NCBI GenBank assembly: GCA_010671905.1
Contig: JAAHII010000001.1
Location: 2,666,001-2,730,000 of the forward strand
DNA length: 64,000 nucleotides
DNA from: Leptolyngbya sp. SIOISBB
GTDB taxonomy: Bacteria > Cyanobacteriota > Cyanobacteriia > Phormidesmidales > Phormidesmidaceae
Reading direction: 5' to 3'
Position numbers and translations under genes: made by a program. The notes below the pieces were generated by a model. That model did not search any database. It was not told the DNA's origin and was given only the letters and a program-made list of their open reading frames with translations. Below, one piece after another: positions 1 to 9,155 of this stretch (the stretch's first letter is position 1; every line of letters begins with the position of its first letter).

Positions 1-1
1 C

Positions 2-1021
2 AGTCAACTGCAAGCAATGGGATTTCAGGTCGGCTGGGGCAAACCTTTAGCATCTATCGATGCCTTTGGGTACGGTCTTGACGTCACCGACGGGGACTTA
101 ACCTTTGTACCCACTACTTTAGAACTCAAGTCAGAGCAGCAATCACCCAATCTGCTATCACTCAATCGCCAATCCTGGATGGATCGGATTCAACATCCAT
201 CAACAGCGGGTCTAGGCGAAGCATTGGAGCAGTATTGGCATCAAGTTGAGGGCGATATCTGCCTGCTGGAGGGGCCATCTAATCTGGAGGAGGGGGCGCT
301 TTTCAACCTGTCTTTGCCAGAGATGGCGATCGCGTTGGAGGCGCAAGTCCTGCTCGTGATGCATTCCAACACCCTGGGCATGATTGACCAGTTAGTGGCG
401 GCCCAAAAACGTCTCGGCCCGGCGTTGTTAGGGGTCATTTTGAACGAAGTCAGCGAAACGGATGATGAGTTAACTCACGGCACGATCGCGCCCTATTTAG
501 AGCAGTTGGGCATTCCCGTATTAGGCATGTTGCCCGAGTTGCCCTTCTTACAAGGAATTCGCGTTTCTGAGTTAGTGCGATACCTCAATGCTGACGTGCT
601 CTGCAGTGAAGATCATCTGGACTTAGTGGTCGAAAGTCTCAAAATCGGGGCGATGAATGTGAATTCTGCCCTCCGGTTTTTCGGCCAAGGGAGTCACCAA
701 GCCGTGGTCACTGGCGGCGATCGTCGCGACCTCCAAATCGCCGCGCTCGAAACCTCAACCCACTGCCTGATTCTGACTGGCCAAATTGCCCCTAGCAAAG
801 ACGTCTTGGCCTTTGCTAAGGACAAAGAAGTGCCCGTGCTCTCAGTGGTAACCGATACTCTGAGCACGGTCGAACGGATTGATATGCTCTTTGGTCGGTT
901 ACCCCTCAACAATCCTGACAAGGTGCCGTTGATTAAACAACATTTAGCCCCACAGGTGGATATGACGCGCTTACTGAGCTTGATTGGTTTAGAAAGGCCA
1001 GCGATCGCACCCCATAGCTAA
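2..1021 (+). CDS. DRTGG-domain / phosphotransacetylase-like P-loop family protein (5' end outside window)
   Basis: The reading frame is open to the left edge (five codons precede the first ATG at 17), so the true start lies upstream. The visible 334+ residues match the cyanobacterial family that joins an AAA_26 (BioD/CobQ-like) P-loop domain to a C-terminal DRTGG domain. The section around residues 60-190 has the dethiobiotin-synthetase-like pattern (LLEGPSNLEEG, VLLVMHSNT, GVILNEV). The C-terminal section contains VVTGGDRRDLQIAALE, the DRTGG signature region. The Walker A loop should lie in the missing N-terminus. The family is often annotated as phosphotransacetylase-like, but it lacks the catalytic Pta domain and its substrate is unknown. 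Family call is secure; function is not. Confidence 0.75.
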   Translation, partial: SQLQAMGFQVGWGKPLASIDAFGYGLDVTDGDLTFVPTTLELKSEQQSPNLLSLNRQSWMDRIQHPSTAGLGEALEQYWHQVEGDICLLEGPSNLEEGALFNLSLPEMAIALEAQVLLVMHSNTLGMIDQLVAAQKRLGPALLGVILNEVSETDDELTHGTIAPYLEQLGIPVLGMLPELPFLQGIRVSELVRYLNADVLCSEDHLDLVVESLKIGAMNVNSALRFFGQGSHQAVVTGGDRRDLQIAALETSTHCLILTGQIAPSKDVLAFAKDKEVPVLSVVTDTLSTVERIDMLFGRLPLNNPDKVPLIKQHLAPQVDMTRLLSLIGLERPAIAPHS

Positions 1022-1075
1022 CATTTTCCGCTTGGCTGATACAATGGGCGCGTTCACTCATTTCGTGTATCTCAG

Positions 1076-1591
1076 TTGAGTCAGTCTATTGATGCCCCCT
1101 TGGAGTCATCCAAGGTTGATGTATTTTTGCAAGAGTTGGCCGCGATTCAGCAGTCGGGATCCAAGCGTATTGCGATTTTGGGCTCCCGACATGTGCCAAT
1201 CACCCATCAGCAAATTATTGAGTTGATGACCTATGCCTTGGTCGTAGGCGGTAATCGCATCCTGACGTCTGGGGCAACCGGCACCAACTCTGCGGCTATT
1301 CGTGGCGCACTGAAGGGAGATCCCAACCTGCTGACAGTGATTTTGCCTCAGAGCCTGGCTAAACAGCCTCGGGAATCACGGGATCAGCTCAATCAGGTGA
1401 TGCACTTGGTTGAGAATGGCAGCAATGATGCCCTGTCTCTAGCCGAAGCCAGTGCCATTTGCAATCAAGAAATCATTTCTCGTTGCCAGCAACTGATTTG
1501 CTTTGCGTTTCACGACAGTCACACGCTGCTACGCACCTGCGAAGATGCTGAAGACCAGCGCAAGATCGTCACGCTATTTTATTTTGATTAG
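1076..1591 (+). CDS. Rossmann-fold DNA-processing (DprA/LOG-like) family protein
   Basis: The 171-residue protein starts at a TTG 55 bp after the preceding gene. It has a compact nucleotide-binding fold: a beta strand with RIAILGSRHVPITH, then GGNRILTSGATGTNSAAIRGAL, which resembles the glycine-rich loops of DprA/SMF and LOG proteins. Cyanobacterial homologues are commonly annotated as 'DNA recombination-mediator protein A'. At about half the length of true DprA it lacks the SAM-like and winged-helix domains, so a role in DNA uptake is only by analogy. The MAPEG gene begins 6 bp downstream, so the two are probably co-transcribed. Confidence 0.65.
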   Translation: MSQSIDAPLESSKVDVFLQELAAIQQSGSKRIAILGSRHVPITHQQIIELMTYALVVGGNRILTSGATGTNSAAIRGALKGDPNLLTVILPQSLAKQPRESRDQLNQVMHLVENGSNDALSLAEASAICNQEIISRCQQLICFAFHDSHTLLRTCEDAEDQRKIVTLFYFD

Positions 1592-1597
1592 GGTTTA

Positions 1598-2041
1598 TTG
1601 ACTAGGGTAGCGATGATGCTTGTGACACAACTGCCCATGCCAGCCACCTTGCTTTTGTCCATCGTGATTGCAGCGGTGCTAGTCTATGCGCCATTCATGG
1701 TGGTCGGGCTAGCCCGGTTCCAGATGGGGTACGACATGTCAGCCCCTCGCAAAATGACGGACAAAATGCCTCCCTATGCCCAGCGAGCTAACTGGGCACA
1801 CCAAAATTCTTTTGAGTCGTTGATATTGTTTGCGCCAGCCGCTTTGATGGCTTACGTGACCGGACAAGATTCGATAGTGGCACTAGGAGCCGTCCTCGCT
1901 TACCTCATAGCTCGTTTGCTCTACAGCATTTTTTACATTGCCGATATTCCTATCCTGCGATCCGCCATGTTTGCAGTGGGTAGCCTGGGCATTTACACCT
2001 TATTTTTTTTGAGCTGCCGCACCGCCTTGGCCTTGGGATAA
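1598..2041 (+). CDS. MAPEG family membrane protein
   Basis: A 147-residue integral membrane protein with four hydrophobic segments (about residues 15-38, 75-90, 95-115, 120-145). The motif RANWAHQNSFESL in the first cytosolic loop is typical of MAPEG proteins (membrane-associated proteins in eicosanoid and glutathione metabolism), which are usually 130-150 residues. The TTG at 1598 gives the longest frame; ATGs at 1613 and 1616 are equally plausible. Bacterial members often have glutathione transferase or peroxidase activity, but the substrate cannot be read here. It lies 6 bp after the DprA/LOG-like gene. Confidence 0.8.
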   Translation: MTRVAMMLVTQLPMPATLLLSIVIAAVLVYAPFMVVGLARFQMGYDMSAPRKMTDKMPPYAQRANWAHQNSFESLILFAPAALMAYVTGQDSIVALGAVLAYLIARLLYSIFYIADIPILRSAMFAVGSLGIYTLFFLSCRTALALG

Positions 2042-2046
2042 AAAAG

Positions 2047-2140
2047 ATATCGGCATGCGGAGGTCGGAATCCTGAATTGCCATGCCTGCCAGAAAGCAGT
2101 TACAACAATTCAGGGCGATCTGATCAAACTGCGGCTTGCT
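2047..2140 (+). repeat. Interspersed ~95-bp repeat, copy A
   Basis: One of four related copies in this window (also at 4861, 57386 and, inverted, 61770). Shared blocks in order: GGCATGCGGAGGT, GAATTG, TGCCAGAAAGC, TCAGGGNGA, and CTGATCAAACTGCGGCTTGC. It lies just after the MAPEG stop codon, in an intergenic region with no supported gene. Function unknown. Confidence 0.8.
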
Positions 2141-2161
2141 CTGAAAATAAACCCCTTGTAG

Positions 2162-2222
2162 GGTGGGTCACGTCCTCATAGATCGCGCTAAACCTCCCTA
2201 CCAGAGGGTGTCCTGACCCACC
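2162..2222. repeat. Hairpin-forming GGTGGGTCA inverted repeat
   Basis: GGTGGGTCA (2162-2170) pairs with TGACCCACC (2214-2222) across a 43-base spacer. Hairpins of the type GGTGGGT...ACCCACC are frequent intergenic repeats in cyanobacteria; a similar one is at 61446. The rest of the 337-bp gap 2042-2378 holds repeat copy A and nothing else I can support. Confidence 0.55.
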
Positions 2223-2378
2223 AGGCCTCATACTTTACGCCCGCTGTTTCATCCTTTGGAGTGTCGCAAACGCGTCATGAGTCGTTGCTATATTTCATCC
2301 TTCATCGTGCCGCTCCGCCTTACGGCCAAACTGCCAACTTGTTGCCAGCCAAAGCCATGAGGTCAGCTAACACGGGTC

Positions 2379-4248
2379 TTAGTTTTGGCTGTTTAAGGTA
2401 AAAGCGTCGAATTTCACCACGTCAGAGTTAGGCCGACGGGTGTCGAAATAGTAGCTAGAGACTGTGCCACTCTCCGTTTCCAAAATACTAAAGGCGGTAA
2501 TGTCGTTGCTAGCGATATAAGGCAATGGGTTACCTGCTTCATCCTGTAACGGTGCCAAGGTCGGCTCCACCGGCTCTAGCCCATTTGGATCGCCCTGCGC
2601 CGTGTAGTATGTCTGCTGATAGCCATTAAAATTTGGACTGGCTTCGGCTGGTGGCATGGGTCGACTTTCTTGCTGCCAGAAGGCGCCGTAAGTATTGCCC
2701 ACGTTCGAGGTTTCCAAAAAGTGCATACCGGAGGCACTGACAAAGCGGTTCCAAAGATGGGAGTGGCCATACAGCACGAGATCGACACCAGCGCTCTCCA
2801 ACAGGGGAACGAGATCGCGAATCAGGTAATCATCGCGACGAGGATATTCGTAGCGGACGGAGCGCAAGGTCCCGTCAGGATGGCGATCGTACAGAGTGAC
2901 TGGATCAGTAAAGGGCGGCACAACGTTGTCCCCTAAACTATGGGGCGGATGATGCAACATCACGACTTTGTAACGAGCCTGCTGAAACGCCTCACTGGCT
3001 AACTCCGACTGGAGCCACTGATACTGAGGACTCCCCGCCTGAATCGACTCAAAGATATGTTGACCATGGCCCCAGGCAATAGGATTGCCCAAATCAGACA
3101 AACGCTCTTGAAACCGTCCTTGAATATCGGCGTCAACCGCCGGCAGCCGCCAAATATTGGTCACAAATAGAGAAACTAACCGCACATCGCCAAAGGACGT
3201 CGCATAGAACTGACTGCTGGGGCGATCGCGCCCTGGCACCTCACTCGTTGGCAGCGTAAAAAGTTCTTCATAGGTATCAGTGTTAAAAGACTGATCTACA
3301 ATCCACTGCTGACGAATCGCCGGATCGCCTTGGGCATTGAATAAGTCAGGTTGGCTGTCATAAACCGCCGCCGCTGCTGAACGAGGCACTGGATCGTTGA
3401 ACTGCTCATTTAAGGGCGTCACAGGTGAAAAGCGGCCCATAACTTCATGATTGCCGATCGCGGGAAATAGAGGTGCCTGCTGAATCAAAGCACCCCCACG
3501 ATAGCGCTGGCCACTCATGGTGTAGTTGGCATGACCCTGCAAGGCTGGAAAAAACGCAGCCCCAGCCGCATCATCAAACCACTCAGAGGCGCGATCGGGA
3601 ACATTGACTAAATCTCCCGCAAAAAAGACAGCATCGACTGGCCCCACAGTTTCTGCAACCTTTTGTAGGTTCGCTGCCGTCATGGGTTTGGACTGATGAT
3701 CAGAGGTCAGCAAAATTTTGAGTGGTGCATTCGCAGACGGTGTTGCCGTCAACGTAAAAAACATCACTTGTGACCAACTCACCTTTGTCAGTCACACTCT
3801 CCACCCGATAGGGCAATCGTTGCCCAGGCTGTAGGCCCGTAATGACCGCTTCATGCCGCCAAATCGAACGCGGTGTGGGCGTTTTGGGTGACGTATCACC
3901 AGGTAGGTTAGACGCCTGATCTTCTCGCAAACGGGTCAGCTGACGGGTAGTTGCAGTGACCAGTTGGGCATTATCATCCAGCGTATCGGCGGGCTGTGAA
4001 CTGTAGTGAACGGTATGCTGCTGTCCGGCGAACTCGGTAAACCAAACAACTCGGACTGAATCTGGAGTCGGCAATTGCAAAAACGGATCAGTCAGCAAAT
4101 CCTGAGTCATCGTTTCCCTAGGAGCAACAGTTGTGGGTGAAAATTGCGCCTCCAAGGTAATCACAAGTAATGCCACGACCGTCAGCAAAATGGCTGAAAT
4201 GAGTACGGTCAGATCTTCACGCCGAGTCATACGCTGATCCTGATTCAT
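2379..4248 (-). pseudogene. Membrane-anchored purple-acid-phosphatase-like metallophosphoesterase, frameshifted
   Basis: Two overlapping minus-strand frames (4248-3700 and 3782-2379) together encode one protein. The upstream part has an N-terminal membrane anchor (residues 14-36) and a fibronectin-III-like domain as in purple acid phosphatases. The downstream part is the calcineurin-like phosphoesterase with LLTSDHQ, GDLVN, AIGNHEVMG, MLHHPPHS and LYGHSH metal-ligand motifs. The frames meet at an A6 run on the plus strand (3756-3761); removing one base gives a continuous 622-residue protein (TSDVF followed by TLTATP). It probably hydrolyses phosphoesters outside the plasma membrane. Whether the break is real is unclear: five other genes here carry the same kind of +1 homopolymer lesion. 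Confidence 0.8.
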
Positions 4249-4297
4249 CGATTGCTGCCGCAGCCCACTAGTAGTTTAAAGATTAGCCGTCCAAAAT

Positions 4298-4700
4298 TTA
4301 CATCCCGGCGGCCCCGACTTCATACAGTTCGATGGGTAAGCCATCGGGGTCGGCAAAGAACACAAATCGACAACCCGTATACTCATCTGTGCGAATGTCT
4401 TCAACTGGCACATTGGCAGCCAGCAGTCGGTCCATCCAGAGGTCTAGGGAGTCAACGGCTAGAGAGAGGTGGCGTAATCCACAAGCCTCTGGTCGAGTCG
4501 ATCGCGGCGGGGGGCTGAGGAAAGGAAAACAATTCAATCTGTGAGCCGTCAGGGAGAGCCAAATCCAGCTTGTAAGACTGCCGCTCAGCGCGATAGTTTT
4601 CAGCGATGATTTTGAGTCCTAGGATGTGGCTATAGAAATGGCGCGACATCTCATAGTCTGAGCAGATGACAGCCACATGATGAATACGCAGTAAAGTCAT
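4298..4700 (-). pseudogene. VOC (glyoxalase-fold) family protein, frameshifted
   Basis: Two minus-strand frames join into a protein of 133 residues when one C is removed from a C6 run near 4510-4516. The N-terminal half starts MTLLRIHHVAVICSDYEMS at the ATG at 4700. The C-terminal half contains GLRHLSLAVDSLD, DEYTGCRFVFFADPDGLP and IELYE. This is the compact two-module VOC fold of the YaeR/GloA2-like group, with His (HHVAV), Glu (QIELF), His (GLRHL) and Glu (IELYE) in metal-ligand positions. Substrate unknown. An earlier GTG-type start at 4745 is possible but lies outside the conserved region. Confidence 0.8.
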
Positions 4701-4860
4701 GTCATAAACCTGGGTCACAAGCCACCCAAACCTTAGCGCTGCCAATCAGCAAATAAGTAGAGCCAGGAGCAGGCTTCCTCAGGTATGCCCCAGTCCTTTT
4801 GCAGCGAGCACAATGACAGATCGGTGAATACCCAAACACCCATAGCCTTGGTATAAAAGG

Positions 4861-4953
4861 ATTCGGAATACTGAAGTCGGAAGTCGAAATTAAAAGGACT
4901 GCCAGATGGCGATTACAGTGATCTAGAGTGACCTCACCAAACTACAGCTTGCT
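4861..4953 (+). repeat. Interspersed ~95-bp repeat, copy B (divergent)
   Basis: Most divergent of the four copies: it keeps GAAGTCGGAA, CTGCCAGATGGCG, GTGACCTCACCAAACT and CAGCTTGCTAT in the same order and spacing. It lies in the 300-bp gap 4746-5048 between the VOC and DUF192 genes, which holds no other supported feature. Confidence 0.6.
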
Positions 4954-5048
4954 ATATCTCTCGCTTATAACATCGATTCCTCAAAACCCTTCTGTTCAAA
5001 GGCGGTCATCGTCTAGCAGCAGTGCCGCTCTCGTTGGAGCCGTGATTC

Positions 5049-5654
5049 TTAAGAGGCTTGAGGATCTTCTAGCCAATTAAAGGTCATGGCATCACCGACT
5101 TGTAGCTCGAGTTCTGCGGCCCGCCCACCTCGTAGCTCTAAGACGTAGTCAACAAGTTGGTTTTCGGGACCGTAGGTAGGGCAAGGGGTGCTTTCACAAG
5201 GGGGGACGTCCTCAGCGATCGCGACAATTTCGCCGTCATGAATAAATACCATATCCAGCGGAATCAAGACATTCTTCATCCAAAAGCTGACGGGCCGGGC
5301 CGGTTCAAATGGAAACAACATGCCGCGATCGTCTGGCAAAGATTCTCGCGCCATTAAGCCAGTGGCTTGTTGCTGGGGCGTTTCGGCAACTTCTAAGCCC
5401 ACAATCTGACCGTTCAAATCCACTTCAGCGGTCACAGGGAGAATCTGACCTTGAGCTAACAATTGCTGGGCCAGCAAATCTTGAGATGCTTCTGGTTGCA
5501 CTGTAGTGGGCGGTTCTGATGGCAGCGATTCTGATGGCGCAGCGCTGTTACTTTCTGAGATTGCCGGATTACAACTAGCTAAGCCAAAGATCGATAGCAA
5601 TGACAACAGCACAGAGTGCACCAGGCCCACACGCCATCTTGCAAAAAGCTTCAC
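5049..5654 (-). CDS. DUF192 family lipoprotein
   Basis: A 201-residue protein. The N-terminus has a basic start, a hydrophobic stretch and a lipobox (GLASC, Cys about residue 28), so it is predicted to be a lipoprotein, followed by a Ser/Pro/Glu-rich spacer. Residues about 75-195 are a DUF192 domain with LMARESLPDDRGMLF, VSFWMKNVLIPLDMVFI, and a C-terminal VLELRGGRAAELELQVGD. DUF192 proteins are about 120 residues of small beta-rich fold with no established biochemical role. The Cys pair in PPCESTPCPTYG is typical of cyanobacterial members. Confidence 0.88.
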   Translation of the reverse strand: MKLFARWRVGLVHSVLLSLLSIFGLASCNPAISESNSAAPSESLPSEPPTTVQPEASQDLLAQQLLAQGQILPVTAEVDLNGQIVGLEVAETPQQQATGLMARESLPDDRGMLFPFEPARPVSFWMKNVLIPLDMVFIHDGEIVAIAEDVPPCESTPCPTYGPENQLVDYVLELRGGRAAELELQVGDAMTFNWLEDPQAS

Positions 5655-5980
5655 TAACTCAACTCCTAACTGACGGGGCAGTTTTTTCGTAAGTCATGTA
5701 GAAGATAGTAGCGTTATTACGCGTACTGCCTCTCTATGTAGCTGTCACAGGATACCGAAAAAGTGGCCATTCTATAACTTGTCAGACGCGGCCGGTCAGG
5801 ACAGTCTAACGCTAATCTCTTACATTCAAGAGCAGAAATGGCCAGCGCAAACCTTATCAATGCCACACAACCGAACTAGTACTGCATCAACGCTAAACTT
5901 TCGGGTCAGTTCTTCCCAGAAGCCTTACATAGCAGGCATCATAGGGGCTACCATCCTAAATTCTGAGTCTTGACGCCGCA
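5655..5980. other. Intergenic region, no supported gene
   Basis: A 326-bp gap between the start of the DUF192 gene and the end of the DUF4335 gene. The only ORF (64 codons, plus strand) has no recognisable similarity and no good ribosome site. It should contain the leftward promoter of the DUF192 gene near 5660-5720. Confidence 0.5.
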
Positions 5981-7381
5981 CTAGTTGAACCCAACATCTT
6001 GAAACTCAACATCGCCATTCGGTTTGAGTAGCAGCAGGATGCGCTGGGGAGCACCGGAGGGCAACCATTCTGTGCCAACTACCGGAATGCCCGTGCGATC
6101 GCGATACTCAGCCGCTAAAGCATCCGCTGGCATCACCTGCACCAGAGTGCCATCAGCGGCTAACACCAGCGTATAGGTCAACGTCTGGTCCAGCTCAGCA
6201 GGAGGCATCCAGCGATCGCGTACCTGTTGGACTAAATCGGCTAAGGAGCCTGGCTCTGGCCGAGGCAAAGCGCGTTGGGTCTCCTCAGCCGATAACATCT
6301 CCGGGATGCCTTCAGCAGTCGCCTCCGCCTCCGCCTCAGTGCTAGCTGCGGGAGCAGAGGGACTCGGGGTAGGTGCGGATAGTTCTCGCGGCGGGCTCGG
6401 AGGGGCATTGACAGGGCCAGGAGTTTGACGGGTACTCGGAGCTGGCACGATCGGAGCCGGTTCTGCAGCGGGCGTCGAAGCCACGTCGCCCGCCACAGTA
6501 TCCGAGAACTGATCGGTTACCGCATCATCGGGTTTGGGGGCAGTTCGCTCTGGCTGGGATGGAGCCGAGGGGGCAATATCAGTCGAGGGGGCAATTGTCA
6601 CAGCATCATTTTTGACAGTCGGATCTGCTGGGGAAGCACCCTGCTCAACCGATGGCAGTGCCTCCGCTGGTAAGGGCTCCCCAGTAATCGCAGTATCACC
6701 GGCATCAGCTGAGTCAGCCTCGGCGGTAGCGTCCAATGACTCAGCCCTAGGAGGCACATTTTGTGGATTGGGAGTCGGAGCTATCTCTGCATCGACACTG
6801 GGGGCTTCTTGAGCGGTTTCGAGGTGCTGCTGCGATTGATAGTTGGGCCATAACGCGGTGGTGATCCCCACAGCAGCGACCAGCCCCGCCGCTGCCGTCC
6901 CCCATTGTCGCCAGGAGCGGCGCTGTGGAGCCGACATCAGGGGTACCGGAAGCGGTCGCACAGCGTCATTGAGTTGATCGAGCACCGCTTCTAAGTCAGC
7001 TAATTGCACCGCGCCCAACCTGACACGAGTTTCTCCGGCTGATGTTTGAGTCTTGCCCAGATGCCAAGTATGTTGAGTCAAGCTATCGGGTGCGAGATAA
7101 GGTGCGTTGATAGTCGGTGCGTCTACGCCAGTCTCACCCGTAAGCTGAGCCTGTACATAATGCTGCACCGACGCCATCAAGGGTATAAAAGACGCTCGAT
7201 CGCCTCGAATTTCGATCACTGCCGCCGCATCACTGAGGTCACGAATCTGCAAGTGATAGCGCAGCACCTGCACCACAGGCTTATCCGACCATTGCGAAAC
7301 CGCTGCTTCCCGTGCCATCACTTCGAGAGTGACCGTGGGGGAATCGTAACGCAATGGCGTGAGCGGCGCGGTTGAGGTCAT
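5981..7381 (-). CDS. DUF4335 domain-containing protein
   Basis: About 466 residues from the ATG at 7381; a GTG four codons upstream is less likely. Residues 1-155 are the conserved cyanobacterial DUF4335 domain (LRYDSPTVTLEVMAR, VLRYHLQIRDLSD, TWHLGKTQT, VRLGAVQLADLEAVLDQL). A single membrane segment follows (around 165-185), then a long low-complexity Pro/Ala/Glu-rich stretch (190-370), then a conserved C-terminal module ending in NGDVEFQDVGFN. The DUF3038 gene lies immediately upstream in the same direction, a conserved pairing in cyanobacteria. Function unknown. Confidence 0.85.
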   Translation of the reverse strand: MTSTAPLTPLRYDSPTVTLEVMAREAAVSQWSDKPVVQVLRYHLQIRDLSDAAAVIEIRGDRASFIPLMASVQHYVQAQLTGETGVDAPTINAPYLAPDSLTQHTWHLGKTQTSAGETRVRLGAVQLADLEAVLDQLNDAVRPLPVPLMSAPQRRSWRQWGTAAAGLVAAVGITTALWPNYQSQQHLETAQEAPSVDAEIAPTPNPQNVPPRAESLDATAEADSADAGDTAITGEPLPAEALPSVEQGASPADPTVKNDAVTIAPSTDIAPSAPSQPERTAPKPDDAVTDQFSDTVAGDVASTPAAEPAPIVPAPSTRQTPGPVNAPPSPPRELSAPTPSPSAPAASTEAEAEATAEGIPEMLSAEETQRALPRPEPGSLADLVQQVRDRWMPPAELDQTLTYTLVLAADGTLVQVMPADALAAEYRDRTGIPVVGTEWLPSGAPQRILLLLKPNGDVEFQDVGFN

Positions 7382-7490
7382 TAGAGCAAGCACACAGGCT
7401 GCAACGTCAGCAACAAGTTCGAGATCATTTCAGCAAAGGAGGGTAAAGAGATATGGGCTCAGAGCAAGTTGAAAGAAGGCCAAGACAGGC

Positions 7491-8057
7491 TTAACGAGAT
7501 CGCTCCAACAGGGCCAGCCAGAGCTTACGCCGACCGCCCGATTGACTATAAAACAACAAATCGACTAACAGCTTGAGAGCCAAATCACGCAGGGTATCTG
7601 GCGTCGGCAAATCATCAGGAGCCATCCGCTCTTCATAAAAATTGTTGAAAGCATCCAGATAGTCACCGAGCACAGCCACCCGATGAGGAGGCTGTTGTTT
7701 AGCCGTGACCACCTCTAGCTTGGTGACCGCCTCACGAATTTTGGTCTGGTGCTGCTGGGCTAAATGCACGCTGACCAGCACGAGGCCACGGGCTTCATCA
7801 ACATCCAGTTTTTTACGCCCTTGACCTTTGCGTAGAGGACTCGCTTGTCGCAACCGCCAGAGCGTGACGCGATCGCCCATTAAGCCCTGTAAGCCCAGGT
7901 GTTGCGCTGCTTCTAGCATGGCTTCTGATCCCAAACCCACAAGCGATTCCAGCGCCAACAGCACCAAATCTAGTTGAGCTTTAATGCTGTCCAACTGATC
8001 AGGTCCAGGGGTTGGCCCCAAAGGGGTAACTGGATTCGAGGACGGTGAAGATTCCAC
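7491..8057 (-). CDS. DUF3038 domain-containing protein
   Basis: A 188-residue, mostly helical soluble protein. The N-terminal 25 residues are Pro/Ser-rich; the remainder matches the cyanobacterial DUF3038 family (LDLVLLALESLVGLGSEAML, VTLWRLRQASPLRKG, DLALKLLVDLLFYSQ). It is upstream of and co-directional with the DUF4335 gene (109-bp gap), the usual pairing of these families. No catalytic motif or membrane segment is visible. Function unknown. Confidence 0.85.
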   Translation of the reverse strand: MESSPSSNPVTPLGPTPGPDQLDSIKAQLDLVLLALESLVGLGSEAMLEAAQHLGLQGLMGDRVTLWRLRQASPLRKGQGRKKLDVDEARGLVLVSVHLAQQHQTKIREAVTKLEVVTAKQQPPHRVAVLGDYLDAFNNFYEERMAPDDLPTPDTLRDLALKLLVDLLFYSQSGGRRKLWLALLERSR

Positions 8058-8190
8058 AATGACGTCCCAACTCTACGGTACAGATTAGCCGCAGATGTCA
8101 CGCTTGGGTTACCAGTCTTGAAACGACTGGCTAAATTGCCGAGGCCAGCGGCCATGACATTGCCGCTCAACTAATCTGGCCAGCGATGCG

Positions 8191-8910
8191 TTAGTCATTT
8201 TCAATAAAGAGTTCCATGCGATCGCCACGAAACCGGGTAACCCCATACTCAATCACCTGCCCACTTTGATTCACGTTGACTGATTCCGACAACAAAATAG
8301 GCTTAGTGGCAGGCATGCGCAAAATGCGGGCATCTTTGGTCTGAGGCAAGCGGGCCGACAATCGAGTAGAGCGACGAATATGATCGCAGCGATATTCGGC
8401 CTGCAGCATCGCCGAGATCGAGCGATAAGCCTGACAATGCTCGACCAAGTCGGGAAAGAGCGCACTGGGGAAATAGCTACTGGCCAAACTCAAGGGCACA
8501 TCATCAGCCAGACTGACTCGCTCAAACAGCACCACGAGAGCGCCCGCTGCCATTTCTAGAGATTGGGCAATGCGGGCATCAGCTGGCAGTTCAGTCGCTT
8601 GCAAGATTTGCCATTGAGGGGCTACTGATTGCGCCTTGAGCGATTCATTAAACCGTACCCGCTTACCAATCGAAACCGTGATGGGGGCAGCCACGACGAA
8701 TGTGCCTCGCCCGCGCTCAACATCCACAATGCCTTCATGTCGCAAAACTTCCATCGCGCGGCGCAGGGTATGGCGATTGACCCCAAAGCGATCGCTCAAT
8801 GTAGCCTCGGTCGGCAAGCGATCGCCCACTTTGAACACAGCATCTTGAATGTTTTGGCGAAGTTCATCGGCGATCTGCTGATACAGCGGCAGGGTATCTT
8901 GACTCATCAT
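8191..8910 (-). CDS. phnF: PhnF-type GntR/UTRA phosphonate-metabolism regulator
   Basis: A 239-243-residue GntR-family regulator of the HutC/UTRA subfamily. The N-terminal winged helix (LPLYQQIADELRQNIQ, VGDRLPTEATLSDRFGVNRHTLRRAMEVL, GIVDVERGRGTFV) is followed by a UTRA ligand domain (about 90-235). It is divergently transcribed from the C-P lyase genes phnG-phnJ, which supports the PhnF call. The intergenic region has repeated TCTAGA-type half-sites that are likely its operators. The start is at the ATG pair 8910/8907; a GTG at 8922 is an alternative. Probably represses the phn operon in the absence of inducer. Confidence 0.87.
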   Translation of the reverse strand: MMSQDTLPLYQQIADELRQNIQDAVFKVGDRLPTEATLSDRFGVNRHTLRRAMEVLRHEGIVDVERGRGTFVVAAPITVSIGKRVRFNESLKAQSVAPQWQILQATELPADARIAQSLEMAAGALVVLFERVSLADDVPLSLASSYFPSALFPDLVEHCQAYRSISAMLQAEYRCDHIRRSTRLSARLPQTKDARILRMPATKPILLSESVNVNQSGQVIEYGVTRFRGDRMELFIEND

Positions 8911-9083
8911 CGACTCAATCACAAAAGTATCGTCAACAGCCAGGTCGCATCAGCGCATCAAGCTGTCAACTCTCCCAAAACTTTACCGCTAATCAACTAT
9001 GACCAAACAAACATAGCGAGACCGCCCCGTCAGGCTGGTCAGCACTCAGCACCGAGTCAATGTCGTGTATCTCACATCTCTTT

Positions 9084-9138
9084 GACTAGACTTCTCGGTA
9101 AACTCTAGAAATGCAACAGAGACATCTAGACGTCTAGA
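9084..9138. promoter_or_regulatory. Putative PhnF operator region
   Basis: Between phnF and phnG are a perfect 14-bp palindrome TCTAGACGTCTAGA (9125-9138), another TCTAGA (9104-9109) and GACTAGAC (9084-9091). Clustered symmetrical (T/A)CTAGAC half-sites fit GntR/HutC-type operators. The phnG start at 9156 is only 18 bp beyond the palindrome, so bound PhnF would block initiation. Confidence 0.55.
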
Positions 9139-9155
9139 CAAATATTGTCAGGTTC

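Noticed and set aside
3750-3770. Programmed ribosomal frameshifting at the A6 run of the metallophosphoesterase
   Set aside because: Five unrelated genes here show the same +1 homopolymer lesion with no shared recoding signal, so error or mutation is simpler.
5668-5687. Short hairpin with T6 near the DUF192 start
   Set aside because: Stem is only about four base pairs and no plus-strand gene ends there.
8629-9108. 159-codon plus-strand ORF opposite phnF
   Set aside because: Antisense to the DNA-binding domain of phnF and overlaps the operator region; composition not protein-like.
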